Source of the DNA: a virus
Direction: 5' to 3' (one strand)
Virus record (IMG/VR): IMGVR_UViG_3300027741_000135
Span: 1 to 39,516 of that record
DNA length: 39,516 nucleotides
The translations under genes and the position numbers were made by a program. Position 1 is the first letter of the stretch, and the number at the start of each line of letters is the position of its first letter. Positions 11,548 to 18,186 of this stretch are shown one piece after another. Below the pieces are notes generated by a model. That model worked only from the letters and a program-made list of their open reading frames with translations, did no database searches and was not told the origin of the DNA.

Positions 11548-12581
11548 TGTTGGGTAGCCTTGGCGATGCGGTAGCCTAGCCAATACATACACGGCACGGC
11601 CATTGAATTGCCGAGGGCGCGGTAGCGAGGGCCGTCAGCGGCTGGCTTTTTGCGGAACGTGATCGCGGTGTAGTTGTCGGGGAAGCCCATCAGTCTCTCT
11701 GCTTCAGTCGGTGTGATGTATCGCAGCAGGCACGGGTCATACGGGCTAGAATCCTTGTCGGCCCACTCTTCTATCGACCCGCACGAGCACTCGTAGGCGT
11801 GACACCCATGCACCTGGCAGACGTAATCTTCGCAGCACTCGCACTTGATCCACGCCGGCGCAAGTACCGCTGGGAACCTATTTTTTTCCGGCAGGCATTG
11901 TTTCTTGTAGAGCACCGCATCAAGCGTTTGGCTTACTCCTGACCCGTCCCACCAGACTGAAGAATCGGCATGAGCGAGATCGCTTTTTCGACCGTCTTGA
12001 TCGATATCTTCTTGGTCCGAAGCCTCCTCGTAATCCCCCCCCCCGCCCTCGCCGTCAAAAAGTACGGAGCGAGGTGCATCCCAGTCTCCAGCACATCCGA
12101 CAACGAAGACGCGGCGACGTCGCTGGGGTACTCCAAAGAATTGTGCGTCCAGAATCCGGTAGGCGACCCCGAACCCGAGTTCGACCAGCGCCCCAATGAT
12201 GGAACCAAAATCCCGTCCTCCATTCGTTCGCAAGACACCGGGGACGTTTTCCCACACGACCCATTTCGGACGCAACGCTTCGGCGAGCTGGACGAATCGC
12301 AGGGCAAGGTTTCCCCTTGGGTCTTCGAGTCCGCGCTGGAGTCCTCCGCGGCTGAATGACTGGCATGGCGTTCCTCCGACCAAAAGCTCAACTGATCCAT
12401 GCTCATCGAGCATCTCCTTCGTGATCTTTGTCATATCGCCAAGGTTCTTGAATCCGTGGCGGCACTCAACGACCGCTGCTGGGAACGGCTCAATCTCGCT
12501 CGTCCAGGCGCACTCCCAGCCCAAAGGCTCCCAGGCCACATGAACCGCCCCGATGCCGTCGCAAACGGAGGCATACCTCAT
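11544..12581 (-). CDS. C5-cytosine DNA methyltransferase
   Basis: All hallmark motifs appear in order in 345 residues: motif I CDGIGAVHVAWEPLG, motif IV GGTPCQSFS with catalytic Cys73, motif VI ENVPG, motif VIII QFFGVPQRRRRVF, and motifs IX-X RYITPTEAERLMGFP and GNSMAV. The target-recognition region contains a Cys/His-rich stretch (CECCEDYVCQVHGCH) that may bind zinc, and a run of ten G (12044-12035) near residue 180 encoding GGGG. The start at 12581 overlaps the preceding methyltransferase (ATGA). No cognate restriction enzyme is next to it, so self-protection against host restriction is likely. Confidence 0.95.
   Translation of the reverse strand: MRYASVCDGIGAVHVAWEPLGWECAWTSEIEPFPAAVVECRHGFKNLGDMTKITKEMLDEHGSVELLVGGTPCQSFSRGGLQRGLEDPRGNLALRFVQLAEALRPKWVVWENVPGVLRTNGGRDFGSIIGALVELGFGVAYRILDAQFFGVPQRRRRVFVVGCAGDWDAPRSVLFDGEGGGGDYEEASDQEDIDQDGRKSDLAHADSSVWWDGSGVSQTLDAVLYKKQCLPEKNRFPAVLAPAWIKCECCEDYVCQVHGCHAYECSCGSIEEWADKDSSPYDPCLLRYITPTEAERLMGFPDNYTAITFRKKPAADGPRYRALGNSMAVPCMYWLGYRIAKATQQ
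11553..11583 (-). promoter_or_regulatory. Two operator repeats in a promoter-like sequence
   Basis: AGGCTACC occurs twice reading leftward, at 11577-11570 and 11560-11553, 17 bases apart. TTGGCT (11583-11578) overlaps the first and would be a -35 box; the second would cover a weak -10. All lie in the last codons of the C5-methyltransferase gene. A predicted transcript would begin almost at the GNAT start codon at 11547. The promoter is weak, the duplicate sites are clear. Confidence 0.5.
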
Positions 12582-13714
12582 GCCAGCAGCCCCTCTTTCT
12601 CGACGGCCGCCGCAATCCGCTCCTCCGCCAACTTGACGTAGTCTGGGTTCAGCTCGCACCCGATGCCGCTGCGGCCAAGCCGCGCGGCAACCGCCAGCGT
12701 CGTGCCGGAGCCTGCGAAGGGGTCAAGGATCGTGCATGGGGCCGGATGATGCTCTGGACACTTACATGACGGGCGCCATCCCTTCGTCTCTACGGCCACG
12801 CCGGCAACGTCGTTGGCGCAAGAGTTTCCTGTTCCATCTTCACCGTGTCTCTTTGTGTAAGCGTTTGGCCGATCGCGGAGAAGTTTCTTTCGTTCCGTGA
12901 TCCTCTCCCACGGCGATCCGCACCGCGGGCAGCAGCCTTCTTCGCTGGTGCCGGCAAGAACGCACGGCTCGACTAGGTCTGGCGGCATGGTTGCGAAGTG
13001 CGCGCCTTTGTACGGCTTTGTTGTGACCGTCCAGACGGAGCGGCGATTGCGTTTTTCTGCCGCACCTATGTCGTGAAGGTTGGCAGAAAGCCGAAGCTTT
13101 TCGCCGCCAGCGCGGCCTGCTTTCGTAGGCTTCTTGTTTCCAGGCGACCTGCCGCTGGCCTGCTCGCTTATTGCGCACGAATCGAAGTAGTACCGCTCGC
13201 TCTTCGTTAGCAGGAAAACGTATTCGTGAGCCTTCGTGCAGCGATCCCGCACGCTCTCGGGCATTGGGTTGGGCTTATGCCAGATGATGTCCTGCCGCAG
13301 CCACCAACCGTCAGCCTGGAGGGCGAAGGCGACACGCCACGGGATGCCGACGAGGTCTTTTGGCTTGAGGCCGTTGATGGGCAACCTGTTCGGGCTTGTC
13401 GCGGCCCCTTTCCATCGAGCGCCCTGTGCGCCTCCACCGGGGCAGTTGCCGACCAGTCCAGCGCCAGTTGCGTAAGAATCGCCAAGATTCAGCCACAACG
13501 TCCCGTCCTCACGCAGCACCCTCCTCACCTCGCGGAACACTTCCACCATGCGAGCGACGTAGGCTTCCGGCGTGGACTCCAGGCCGATCTGCCCGTCGCA
13601 GTTGTAATCGCGCAAGCCCCAATACGGAGGACTTGTGCAGCAACAGTGAACGCTGGCGTCGGGGAGCGTCCGCAGCCCTTCGATGCAGTCGCCATGAATG
13701 ATGCGGTGAGTCAT
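12578..13714 (-). CDS. DNA amino-methyltransferase, beta-type (N4-C or N6-A)
   Basis: This 378-residue protein starts IIHGDCIEGLRTLPD and has the catalytic motif IV TSPPYWGLRDY at residues 27-37. The SAM motif I lies near the C-terminus in ILDPFAGSGTTLAVAARLG, the beta arrangement. SPPY often marks N4-cytosine enzymes, but N6-adenine is not excluded. The middle holds CCPRCGSPWERI and CKCPEHH, probably a zinc-binding insertion. The start at 13714 overlaps the protease stop (ATGA). With the C5 enzyme it could give the phage two different modifications. Confidence 0.93.
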   Translation of the reverse strand: MTHRIIHGDCIEGLRTLPDASVHCCCTSPPYWGLRDYNCDGQIGLESTPEAYVARMVEVFREVRRVLREDGTLWLNLGDSYATGAGLVGNCPGGGAQGARWKGAATSPNRLPINGLKPKDLVGIPWRVAFALQADGWWLRQDIIWHKPNPMPESVRDRCTKAHEYVFLLTKSERYYFDSCAISEQASGRSPGNKKPTKAGRAGGEKLRLSANLHDIGAAEKRNRRSVWTVTTKPYKGAHFATMPPDLVEPCVLAGTSEEGCCPRCGSPWERITERKKLLRDRPNAYTKRHGEDGTGNSCANDVAGVAVETKGWRPSCKCPEHHPAPCTILDPFAGSGTTLAVAARLGRSGIGCELNPDYVKLAEERIAAAVEKEGLLA

Positions 13715-14436
13715 CACTCCCCCACCTCCATCACAGTGCCGATCCACTCCCGATAGAGGCTCACCCGCGTGTGGCCGCTCTCCTCGCCGGCACGGCTGCG
13801 GAGCGGTCCCTTATCGGCCATCGTGAAACTGTTGATCCCCGTCAGTGCGCCATTGCAGAAGAGCGGGCCGCCGGAGTCGCCGGGGCTAATGCAAAGCTCG
13901 AGCGGGCTTGTCATGCGGCCGGCGTGGCAGACGATGATCATCCGCTCAAAACGGGCGATCGTGTTCGTGCCGGCCCGCAGCCGGCCGTCCGATTCGGTGT
14001 GGCCGACCGACAGCCGGCCGTGAACGCCGTAGCCGGCAATGCTCACAGTCTGCCCAACTGATTCGCGTCCAGTAGCCAATGGCGGGTAGAAGCTCCGCCC
14101 AAACGGCTGCGAGGACTCGAGCATCGCGATGTCGTTCCACCCAACTCGGTCATCATCGAAGTCGGGGTGGATGTAGACCCGCAGAACAGGAACGTCATCG
14201 ACCTCAAAGTTCGTCGCCCCGTGGACGACGTGGGCCGCCGTCAACGCCCAGGTGTCGGCAATCAGAGTGGCCGACGCTTGAATCGCCCGCCCCGACGAGT
14301 CCTTGGCCGTCAGCTTCGCGGTGTACGGGGCGAAGCCCTCCCCGTAACTCAGATAGGCCGAGTCGGGGTGGTGATCGTCCGTCGTGCCGGCGATGGCGAC
14401 CGTTGAGAAGGCGAGGATGGCGATGAGTGTCTTCAT
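13714..14436 (-). CDS. Secreted trypsin-like serine protease (S1)
   Basis: The start at 14436 overlaps the GIY-YIG stop (ATGA) and yields a clear signal peptide (MKTLIAILAFSTVAIAG, cleavage likely after AIAG). The catalytic triad is present: TAAH for His, WNDIAML for Asp, and SPGDSGGPLF for Ser. With 240 residues it is a single S1 domain with no PDZ, unlike HtrA. An exported S1 protease is rare in phage genomes. It could degrade host periplasmic proteins, aid lysis, or be a host-derived moron gene. Its position between a GIY-YIG gene and a DNA methyltransferase does not explain its role. Confidence 0.9.
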   Translation of the reverse strand: MKTLIAILAFSTVAIAGTTDDHHPDSAYLSYGEGFAPYTAKLTAKDSSGRAIQASATLIADTWALTAAHVVHGATNFEVDDVPVLRVYIHPDFDDDRVGWNDIAMLESSQPFGRSFYPPLATGRESVGQTVSIAGYGVHGRLSVGHTESDGRLRAGTNTIARFERMIIVCHAGRMTSPLELCISPGDSGGPLFCNGALTGINSFTMADKGPLRSRAGEESGHTRVSLYREWIGTVMEVGE

Positions 14437-15362
14437 GTGTCGCGTCCAGTAGCCATCGACTTCTGCTTCCGGGGACGCGCCGGTCGGCCGCTGCTGACGT
14501 TCTCCATCGCCAAGACCTCGCCGTTTAGCCGCGGCTGGTATTTCCAGATGTAGTACGGCTCCGCGACCCAGGTCACGCCGGCGTCCATCTTCACGACGCT
14601 GATGTAGTCGCCGGCTTGCGCCTTGTGGTGGCTCGCAAGTCTCGTAGCAATGCAATTCGCACGCCCGACGTAGGCAATCTCTCCACACCTCCAGACGAAA
14701 TACACTCCACTGACGCCGGAGTAAACCGTCTTTGCCGCCAGGATAGAAATCGTCTTTGCCGGCGGATCGGGGAATTGCTGCCCGCGGCCTGTAAGATTTC
14801 TTACAGCCACAGATGACTTTTGCTGCATGAATTCCTTGGTGTACGGCTGGCTCAACGAAGACTGAAGGCTCTTGATCTTTTCCTTCAACACGCGAAGCTC
14901 GCCGCGATAGGCGCACACTCTGTCGATGACGATGTCGCGTAGCCTAGCGGCTTCCGCAGTTTTCTTGTCGGCCTCTAAAGAAGCACACCCTTTCGCCGCC
15001 GCCGCCTCGTAGCACTCCATCGCGAACAGAATCCCTTCAAGAAAAGCAAACGGCACGCGAAGGCGTTCTATGGTGTAGATGGGACTGTCCCACACCTGCG
15101 GAAAATCTTCGGCAGACCCGCTCACGCACCACCGCTCCGGCGATCGGCTGAAGTGCAGAAAAGAGTCTCCGGCGAGCTTGATGCAAAAACCGCATGAAGT
15201 CTTCTTCAATGATTCGACATCGTCCGTGTCGAACGTCTCAAAAGGCGTGTTCTCGTACCCCATTCGCCTGAAGAAGTTCTCTGCTATCGCGCACACGGCC
15301 TCGTGGTTTTTCGACGCCATCGCACGGCGTATATCCGCGGCCCAGATGTCAATCGCTGCCAT
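14433..15362 (-). CDS. GIY-YIG nuclease-domain protein with novel N-terminus
   Basis: In the last third of 309 residues, GVYFVWRCGEIAYVGRANCI matches GIY-YIG core (GVY and YVG), followed by Arg and His in ATRLASHH and the metal-binding Glu in VAEPYYIWKYQPRLN. The first two thirds (about 190 residues) have no known domain to me; they hold a Cys-containing patch (KKTSCGFCIKLAG) and a helical coil region (ELRVLKEKIKSLQSSL). It may be a homing-type or restriction-like nuclease. No signal peptide. The start at 15362 follows the tiny membrane protein gene. Confidence 0.8.
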   Translation of the reverse strand: MAAIDIWAADIRRAMASKNHEAVCAIAENFFRRMGYENTPFETFDTDDVESLKKTSCGFCIKLAGDSFLHFSRSPERWCVSGSAEDFPQVWDSPIYTIERLRVPFAFLEGILFAMECYEAAAAKGCASLEADKKTAEAARLRDIVIDRVCAYRGELRVLKEKIKSLQSSLSQPYTKEFMQQKSSVAVRNLTGRGQQFPDPPAKTISILAAKTVYSGVSGVYFVWRCGEIAYVGRANCIATRLASHHKAQAGDYISVVKMDAGVTWVAEPYYIWKYQPRLNGEVLAMENVSSGRPARPRKQKSMATGRDT

Positions 15363-15372
15363 CGAGCTGGCC

Positions 15373-15483
15373 TCACTCGTCCTTGGTCATGTACGGAATG
15401 AGCGTGAGATAAAACGCCGCCCCCGCGAACACAAGCAGGGTCGCGACGTTCAACCACTGGTGGAGTGCGGCGTCGATGATCAC
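15373..15483 (-). CDS. 36-residue single-helix membrane protein
   Basis: A GTG at 15483 overlaps the preceding stop (GTGA). The product has a polar start (MIIDAALHQWLNV), a hydrophobic core ATLLVFAGAAFYLTLIPY and a charged end (MTKDE). The coupled start and membrane-like composition support a real gene. Tiny one-helix proteins in phages include holin or inhibitor types, but function is unknown. Confidence 0.55.
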   Translation of the reverse strand: MIIDAALHQWLNVATLLVFAGAAFYLTLIPYMTKDE

Positions 15484-15692
15484 AGGATGTCTCCGCAGAG
15501 GAACTGCCACCACGTCCGCTTCTTCGGCATCGACTCGGTCGCGCTACGGACGAGCGACTCAAGCCATTCGGCGCGGCCCTCGAGCGTCTTCGTGCGGGCC
15601 AGCAGCACGGCCACGGTGCGGTTCAGCGTATCGACGTCCAACTGAACGCGCTGAAACAGTTCAGCTTCGGTATTCGGCTTTTTCTTCGCCAC
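15480..15692 (-). CDS. Coiled-coil small protein, 70 residues
   Basis: GTG at 15692 has GAGGAGGATTTC just upstream. The sequence is a heptad-like helix (ELFQRVQLDVDTLNRTVAVL, TKTLEGRAEWLESLVRSATE) with a basic, Trp-rich end (KKRTWWQFLCGDIL). It may associate with the membrane through the tail or dimerise. It is ten bases downstream of csrA, in the same operon. Function unknown. Confidence 0.65.
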   Translation of the reverse strand: MAKKKPNTEAELFQRVQLDVDTLNRTVAVLLARTKTLEGRAEWLESLVRSATESMPKKRTWWQFLCGDIL

Positions 15693-15702
15693 GAAATCCT
15701 CC

Positions 15703-15882
15703 TCAGTGTTGTGCCGGCAAACGCGGCGGGGTGGATGCGATCTCCTCGCGAACAACGCGGACGCTCCGCGGTGCCTTGATGCAGAGCCTGACGCGGCCGT
15801 CTGGAAAGATGCGGCCGACGGTGACCTCCACGTTGTCACCGATGAAAAGCCGCTGGCCGGAGCGACGAGTAATCACGAGCAT
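15703..15882 (-). CDS. csrA: CsrA-family translational regulator
   Basis: The 59-residue product aligns by eye with CsrA over its whole beta core: start MLVITRRSGQRLFIGDNVEV, then TVGRIFPDGRVRLCIKAP and SVRVVREEIAS. The RNA-contact Arg in VREEI (Arg44 of E. coli) is kept, as are the N-terminal ML and TRR. CsrA dimers bind GGA motifs in RNA hairpins and block or stabilise translation. The tail (TPPRLPAQH) is short. The gene has GGAGTTGCTTCA before the ATG and a promoter with a perfect palindromic operator 25 bases further up. It could act on host transcripts or on this phage's own GGA-rich leaders. Confidence 0.93.
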   Translation of the reverse strand: MLVITRRSGQRLFIGDNVEVTVGRIFPDGRVRLCIKAPRSVRVVREEIASTPPRLPAQH

Positions 15883-15906
15883 TGAAGCAACTCCATTTGC
15901 TGGGTC

Positions 15907-15938
15907 GGTAGCCTACGAGGCTACCGGCGAGGCGTCAA
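15907..15938 (-). promoter_or_regulatory. csrA promoter with palindromic operator
   Basis: The perfect inverted repeat GGTAGCCT-acg-AGGCTACC spans 15907-15925. Reading leftward, TTGACG (15938-15933), 17 bases and TAGGCT (15915-15910) form a promoter covered by the palindrome. The stop codon of the preceding ExoX-like gene lies within it. This is the only place where two copies of the octamer face each other closely, which suggests dimer binding. Confidence 0.75.
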
Positions 15939-16386
15939 TATGGTTTTTGCAGGCATCGCGAACAGCGGGCCGCGGGTGGTTCGCCGCCGCCCAGGTGACG
16001 TAGTCTCGCCCCCGCGGCTGCTCAAGAGCCTCGTCAATCGACAAGCCGGCGAACCGGCCGTCGCGGAAGACGAACTCGTCCTGCTTGGGCTGGAGGTGGC
16101 CGGGAATCACCGGCACCCACTGGGCGGTGTGGCAGAAGCAGCACTGGATCAGCCACTCGCCACGATCCTCGTGGATGATGTCGTGGGCGCTGCCGCGGCA
16201 GAGCGTGTCGCCGCACTCGTGAACGTGGTCGAGCCGGCCGAGGGCTTTGATCGCTCTGGTTGGCAATTCCCTTTTATAGATGGGGGCAGAATCAGTTTTT
16301 TTATGTGCAGCGACGGCGGGACGGCGAAGGCGGCTTTTCCCGCCCTTTGTCGGCTCCTCTGGCGAAATATCAAAAAGCGTGCTCAC
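15913..16386 (-). CDS. Zinc-binding protein with ExoX-like C-terminal segment
   Basis: A GTG at 16386 overlaps the helicase stop (GTGA). The middle contains ECGDTLCRG, HDIIHED and CCFCHTAQW, a likely zinc site. The C-terminal segment FVFRDGRFAGLSIDEALEQP then RDYVTWAAANHP resembles the short domain found at the C-terminus of ExoX-type exonucleases and in small phage proteins (glycine-rich turn, then Tyr-x-x-Trp). No exonuclease catalytic domain is present. It probably assists DNA transactions with the neighbouring helicase. Confidence 0.65.
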   Translation of the reverse strand: MSTLFDISPEEPTKGGKSRLRRPAVAAHKKTDSAPIYKRELPTRAIKALGRLDHVHECGDTLCRGSAHDIIHEDRGEWLIQCCFCHTAQWVPVIPGHLQPKQDEFVFRDGRFAGLSIDEALEQPRGRDYVTWAAANHPRPAVRDACKNHIDASPVAS

Positions 16387-18029
16387 AACGGTATCTCCAT
16401 CGAAAACGACTCATCGGAATCGCACACGAAAAGACGCTCTTTTGCCCGAGTTACGGCGACGTACTCAATCCGGCACTCTTCGTCGTGGCAACTTTTCGAC
16501 AGCTCCCGCTCCCGCTCAATCCTGCCGGCAGTCTCCGTAGCTAGTACGACGTCTTGGGCCTCCATCCCCTTCGCTCCGTGGATAGTCGAGAGACGCACGC
16601 ACGGATTCGTGGCAGTTTCGGCTCCGTGCCGCTTTGCCGCCGCATACCACTTGCCTGCGCCGTCAACCAAGCCGGCCCAGCGACCGTCCTTGATCATCTC
16701 CACAAGCGTCGGCGTTGCGCCGCCAAGTTGACAGACTTCATCGGGGGCAATGAAGTCGATGTGGCCGTCGTACTGTCCTCTCGCCCAAGCCGCTTTTCGG
16801 CCGCGTTCAAGGAATATCTCCTGTCCGGTAGCCTTTTGAGGAGTTAGTTCTATCGCCGCCTTCCAGTGCTCGCCAGAGATGCCCATGCCGTGCTGAAGTC
16901 GCCAGTAGGCGTTGTAGGCAGTCAGCGCCTTGGTGTCATTCTTCTCGTTGATGCTGGCGTGCGGAACCTTCCTTGCCTCCAGCAGTTGCGAGATTTTCGA
17001 CAAGGTGTGCTTGCAGCGGGCCAGGACAAGGGTCGCGCGACTGCCGTCAACCTTCGCCAATGCGTGCTCAAGGGACGCCTCGCGGTGAACGGAGCCTTCG
17101 TGCGATGCCGCGGCGATGCCGCGGTCGAAATAGCCGCTGTGCATTCTCCGCAGGCACCGCTCGCCCAATTCCATGACGGGCTTTGGGCATCTCCACGACT
17201 GCGGCATCGTCCGCTCTTTATCAACGTCCCATGACAGAAAATTGCGATAATCAGCGCCTCCGAAGCTGAAGACGGACTGAAACGGGTCTGCGGCCAAATA
17301 CGCCCACTGGACGTCCGGCCCAGTGACGAGCCGCCGGCAGACGAGGTCAACCAGCTTTGACGAGTCTTGGGCCTCGTCAAATATCCACGCCCTGACGCCC
17401 TTTGGGAGATCGCCCTTCGGCTCGACGAATTCAGGGCCGTCCAGCTCAAACCGCACGCCGGCAAACTTGCCGAGCATATCGACAAAGTCGCACTTTCCGT
17501 CCAGCCGCTTCGCGTCCTCGTACTTTCGGACAAAGTGCCTGACGGTCGAGATCGGCGGCACCTCAAGGCCAGCCATCGACCGTTCGGAGTGAACGGCCAC
17601 CAGAGGCTCAACGCGGTTCCTTGAGACATCCCAGAGGTTCAGCGAGTCCGCAGCCTCCTCGTCCCCGACGCACGCCGTAAAGCCGCTGTCTGCGATCTTG
17701 CGCCAGCCAACCTGAACCCGAAGCCTATCGGCGACCCATTTGGACGCCTTGTCATCGGCGGCAAGAATCTGGTCGCCCTTGATCTCCAGCATCCTGAAAC
17801 AGGTCGAGTGAACCGTCCTGAACCACCCAGCCTTGTCAAGCACGCTGGGGTGGCAACTGAACGCCTCGGATGCCCTAGAAACCATCTCCTCGCGTGCCGC
17901 CTTGGTGAAAGACGCGAACCCGATAGCCTCCGGCTGGTTCCCGATCTGGGCCATAACCGACTTCATAATCTGGAGGAGTTCCGTTGTTTTCCCGGTTCCG
18001 GCCCCTCCGATGAGCCTTGCGACCTTCAT
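16383..18029 (-). CDS. UvrD/Rep-like superfamily 1 helicase
   Basis: The 548-residue protein has SF1 motifs in order: Walker A GGAGTGKTT near residue 10, Ia FASFTKAAREEM, II (Walker B) AWIFDEAQDSS, III YLAADPFQSVFSFGGAD, IV QSWRCPKPV, V RLSTIHGAKGMEAQDV and VI EYVAVTRAKERLF. It would be an ATP-dependent 3'-5' DNA translocase used in replication, recombination or repair. ATG at 18029 gives motif I near the N-terminus as in the family; an upstream TTG frame is less likely. An exact copy of the 12-mer operator lies inside the gene at 16824-16835. A 147-base gap with inverted repeats precedes it. Confidence 0.92.
   Translation of the reverse strand: MKVARLIGGAGTGKTTELLQIMKSVMAQIGNQPEAIGFASFTKAAREEMVSRASEAFSCHPSVLDKAGWFRTVHSTCFRMLEIKGDQILAADDKASKWVADRLRVQVGWRKIADSGFTACVGDEEAADSLNLWDVSRNRVEPLVAVHSERSMAGLEVPPISTVRHFVRKYEDAKRLDGKCDFVDMLGKFAGVRFELDGPEFVEPKGDLPKGVRAWIFDEAQDSSKLVDLVCRRLVTGPDVQWAYLAADPFQSVFSFGGADYRNFLSWDVDKERTMPQSWRCPKPVMELGERCLRRMHSGYFDRGIAAASHEGSVHREASLEHALAKVDGSRATLVLARCKHTLSKISQLLEARKVPHASINEKNDTKALTAYNAYWRLQHGMGISGEHWKAAIELTPQKATGQEIFLERGRKAAWARGQYDGHIDFIAPDEVCQLGGATPTLVEMIKDGRWAGLVDGAGKWYAAAKRHGAETATNPCVRLSTIHGAKGMEAQDVVLATETAGRIERERELSKSCHDEECRIEYVAVTRAKERLFVCDSDESFSMEIPL
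16824..16835 (-). promoter_or_regulatory. Exact operator 12-mer inside the helicase gene
   Basis: AAGGCTACCGGA (reading leftward) is identical to both copies flanking the promoter at 3622-3650. No convincing promoter accompanies it. A dispersed repressor site in a transcribed region would fit the stoperator idea, where a bound repressor halts elongation. It could also be chance, since the codons read KATG. Confidence 0.4.
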
Positions 18030-18067
18030 TTTTGAACCGCTTTCCCTTTCTCGCTGTTTTTCGGGCC

Positions 18068-18186
18068 GGTTTGTGGGCCTCCGCAAACCTTTGCCCAGAT
18101 GGAAGTTACGTCACGCTGGCCCACAAACCCACGTTCCCGCGCTCATAATTGATTTCCAAAATCTGATTTGGCCTCCCTATATAGGG
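18068..18186. repeat. Inverted repeats and palindrome between primase and helicase
   Basis: The 12-mer GGTTTGTGGGCC at 18068-18079 is mirrored by GGCCCACAAACC at 18118-18129. Between them GCAAACCTTTGC forms a small hairpin. An AT-rich stretch with CCAAA...TTTGG and two TGATTT repeats follows, then a perfect 12-base palindrome CCCTATATAGGG at 18175-18186 over the PrimPol stop codon. There is no gene at 18030-18176. A replication origin, an operator, or an attenuator are all possible. Confidence 0.6.

Noticed and set aside
11933-12406. Alternative reading frame of 157 codons inside the C5 methyltransferase
   Set aside because: It shares the strand but not the frame, lacks any domain, and conflicts with clear methyltransferase motifs. 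It shows only what a frameshift at the G tract would read.
14939-14947. TAGGCTAC inside the GIY-YIG gene as another operator
   Set aside because: It matches only the 8-base core without the final C and has no promoter; it may be chance.
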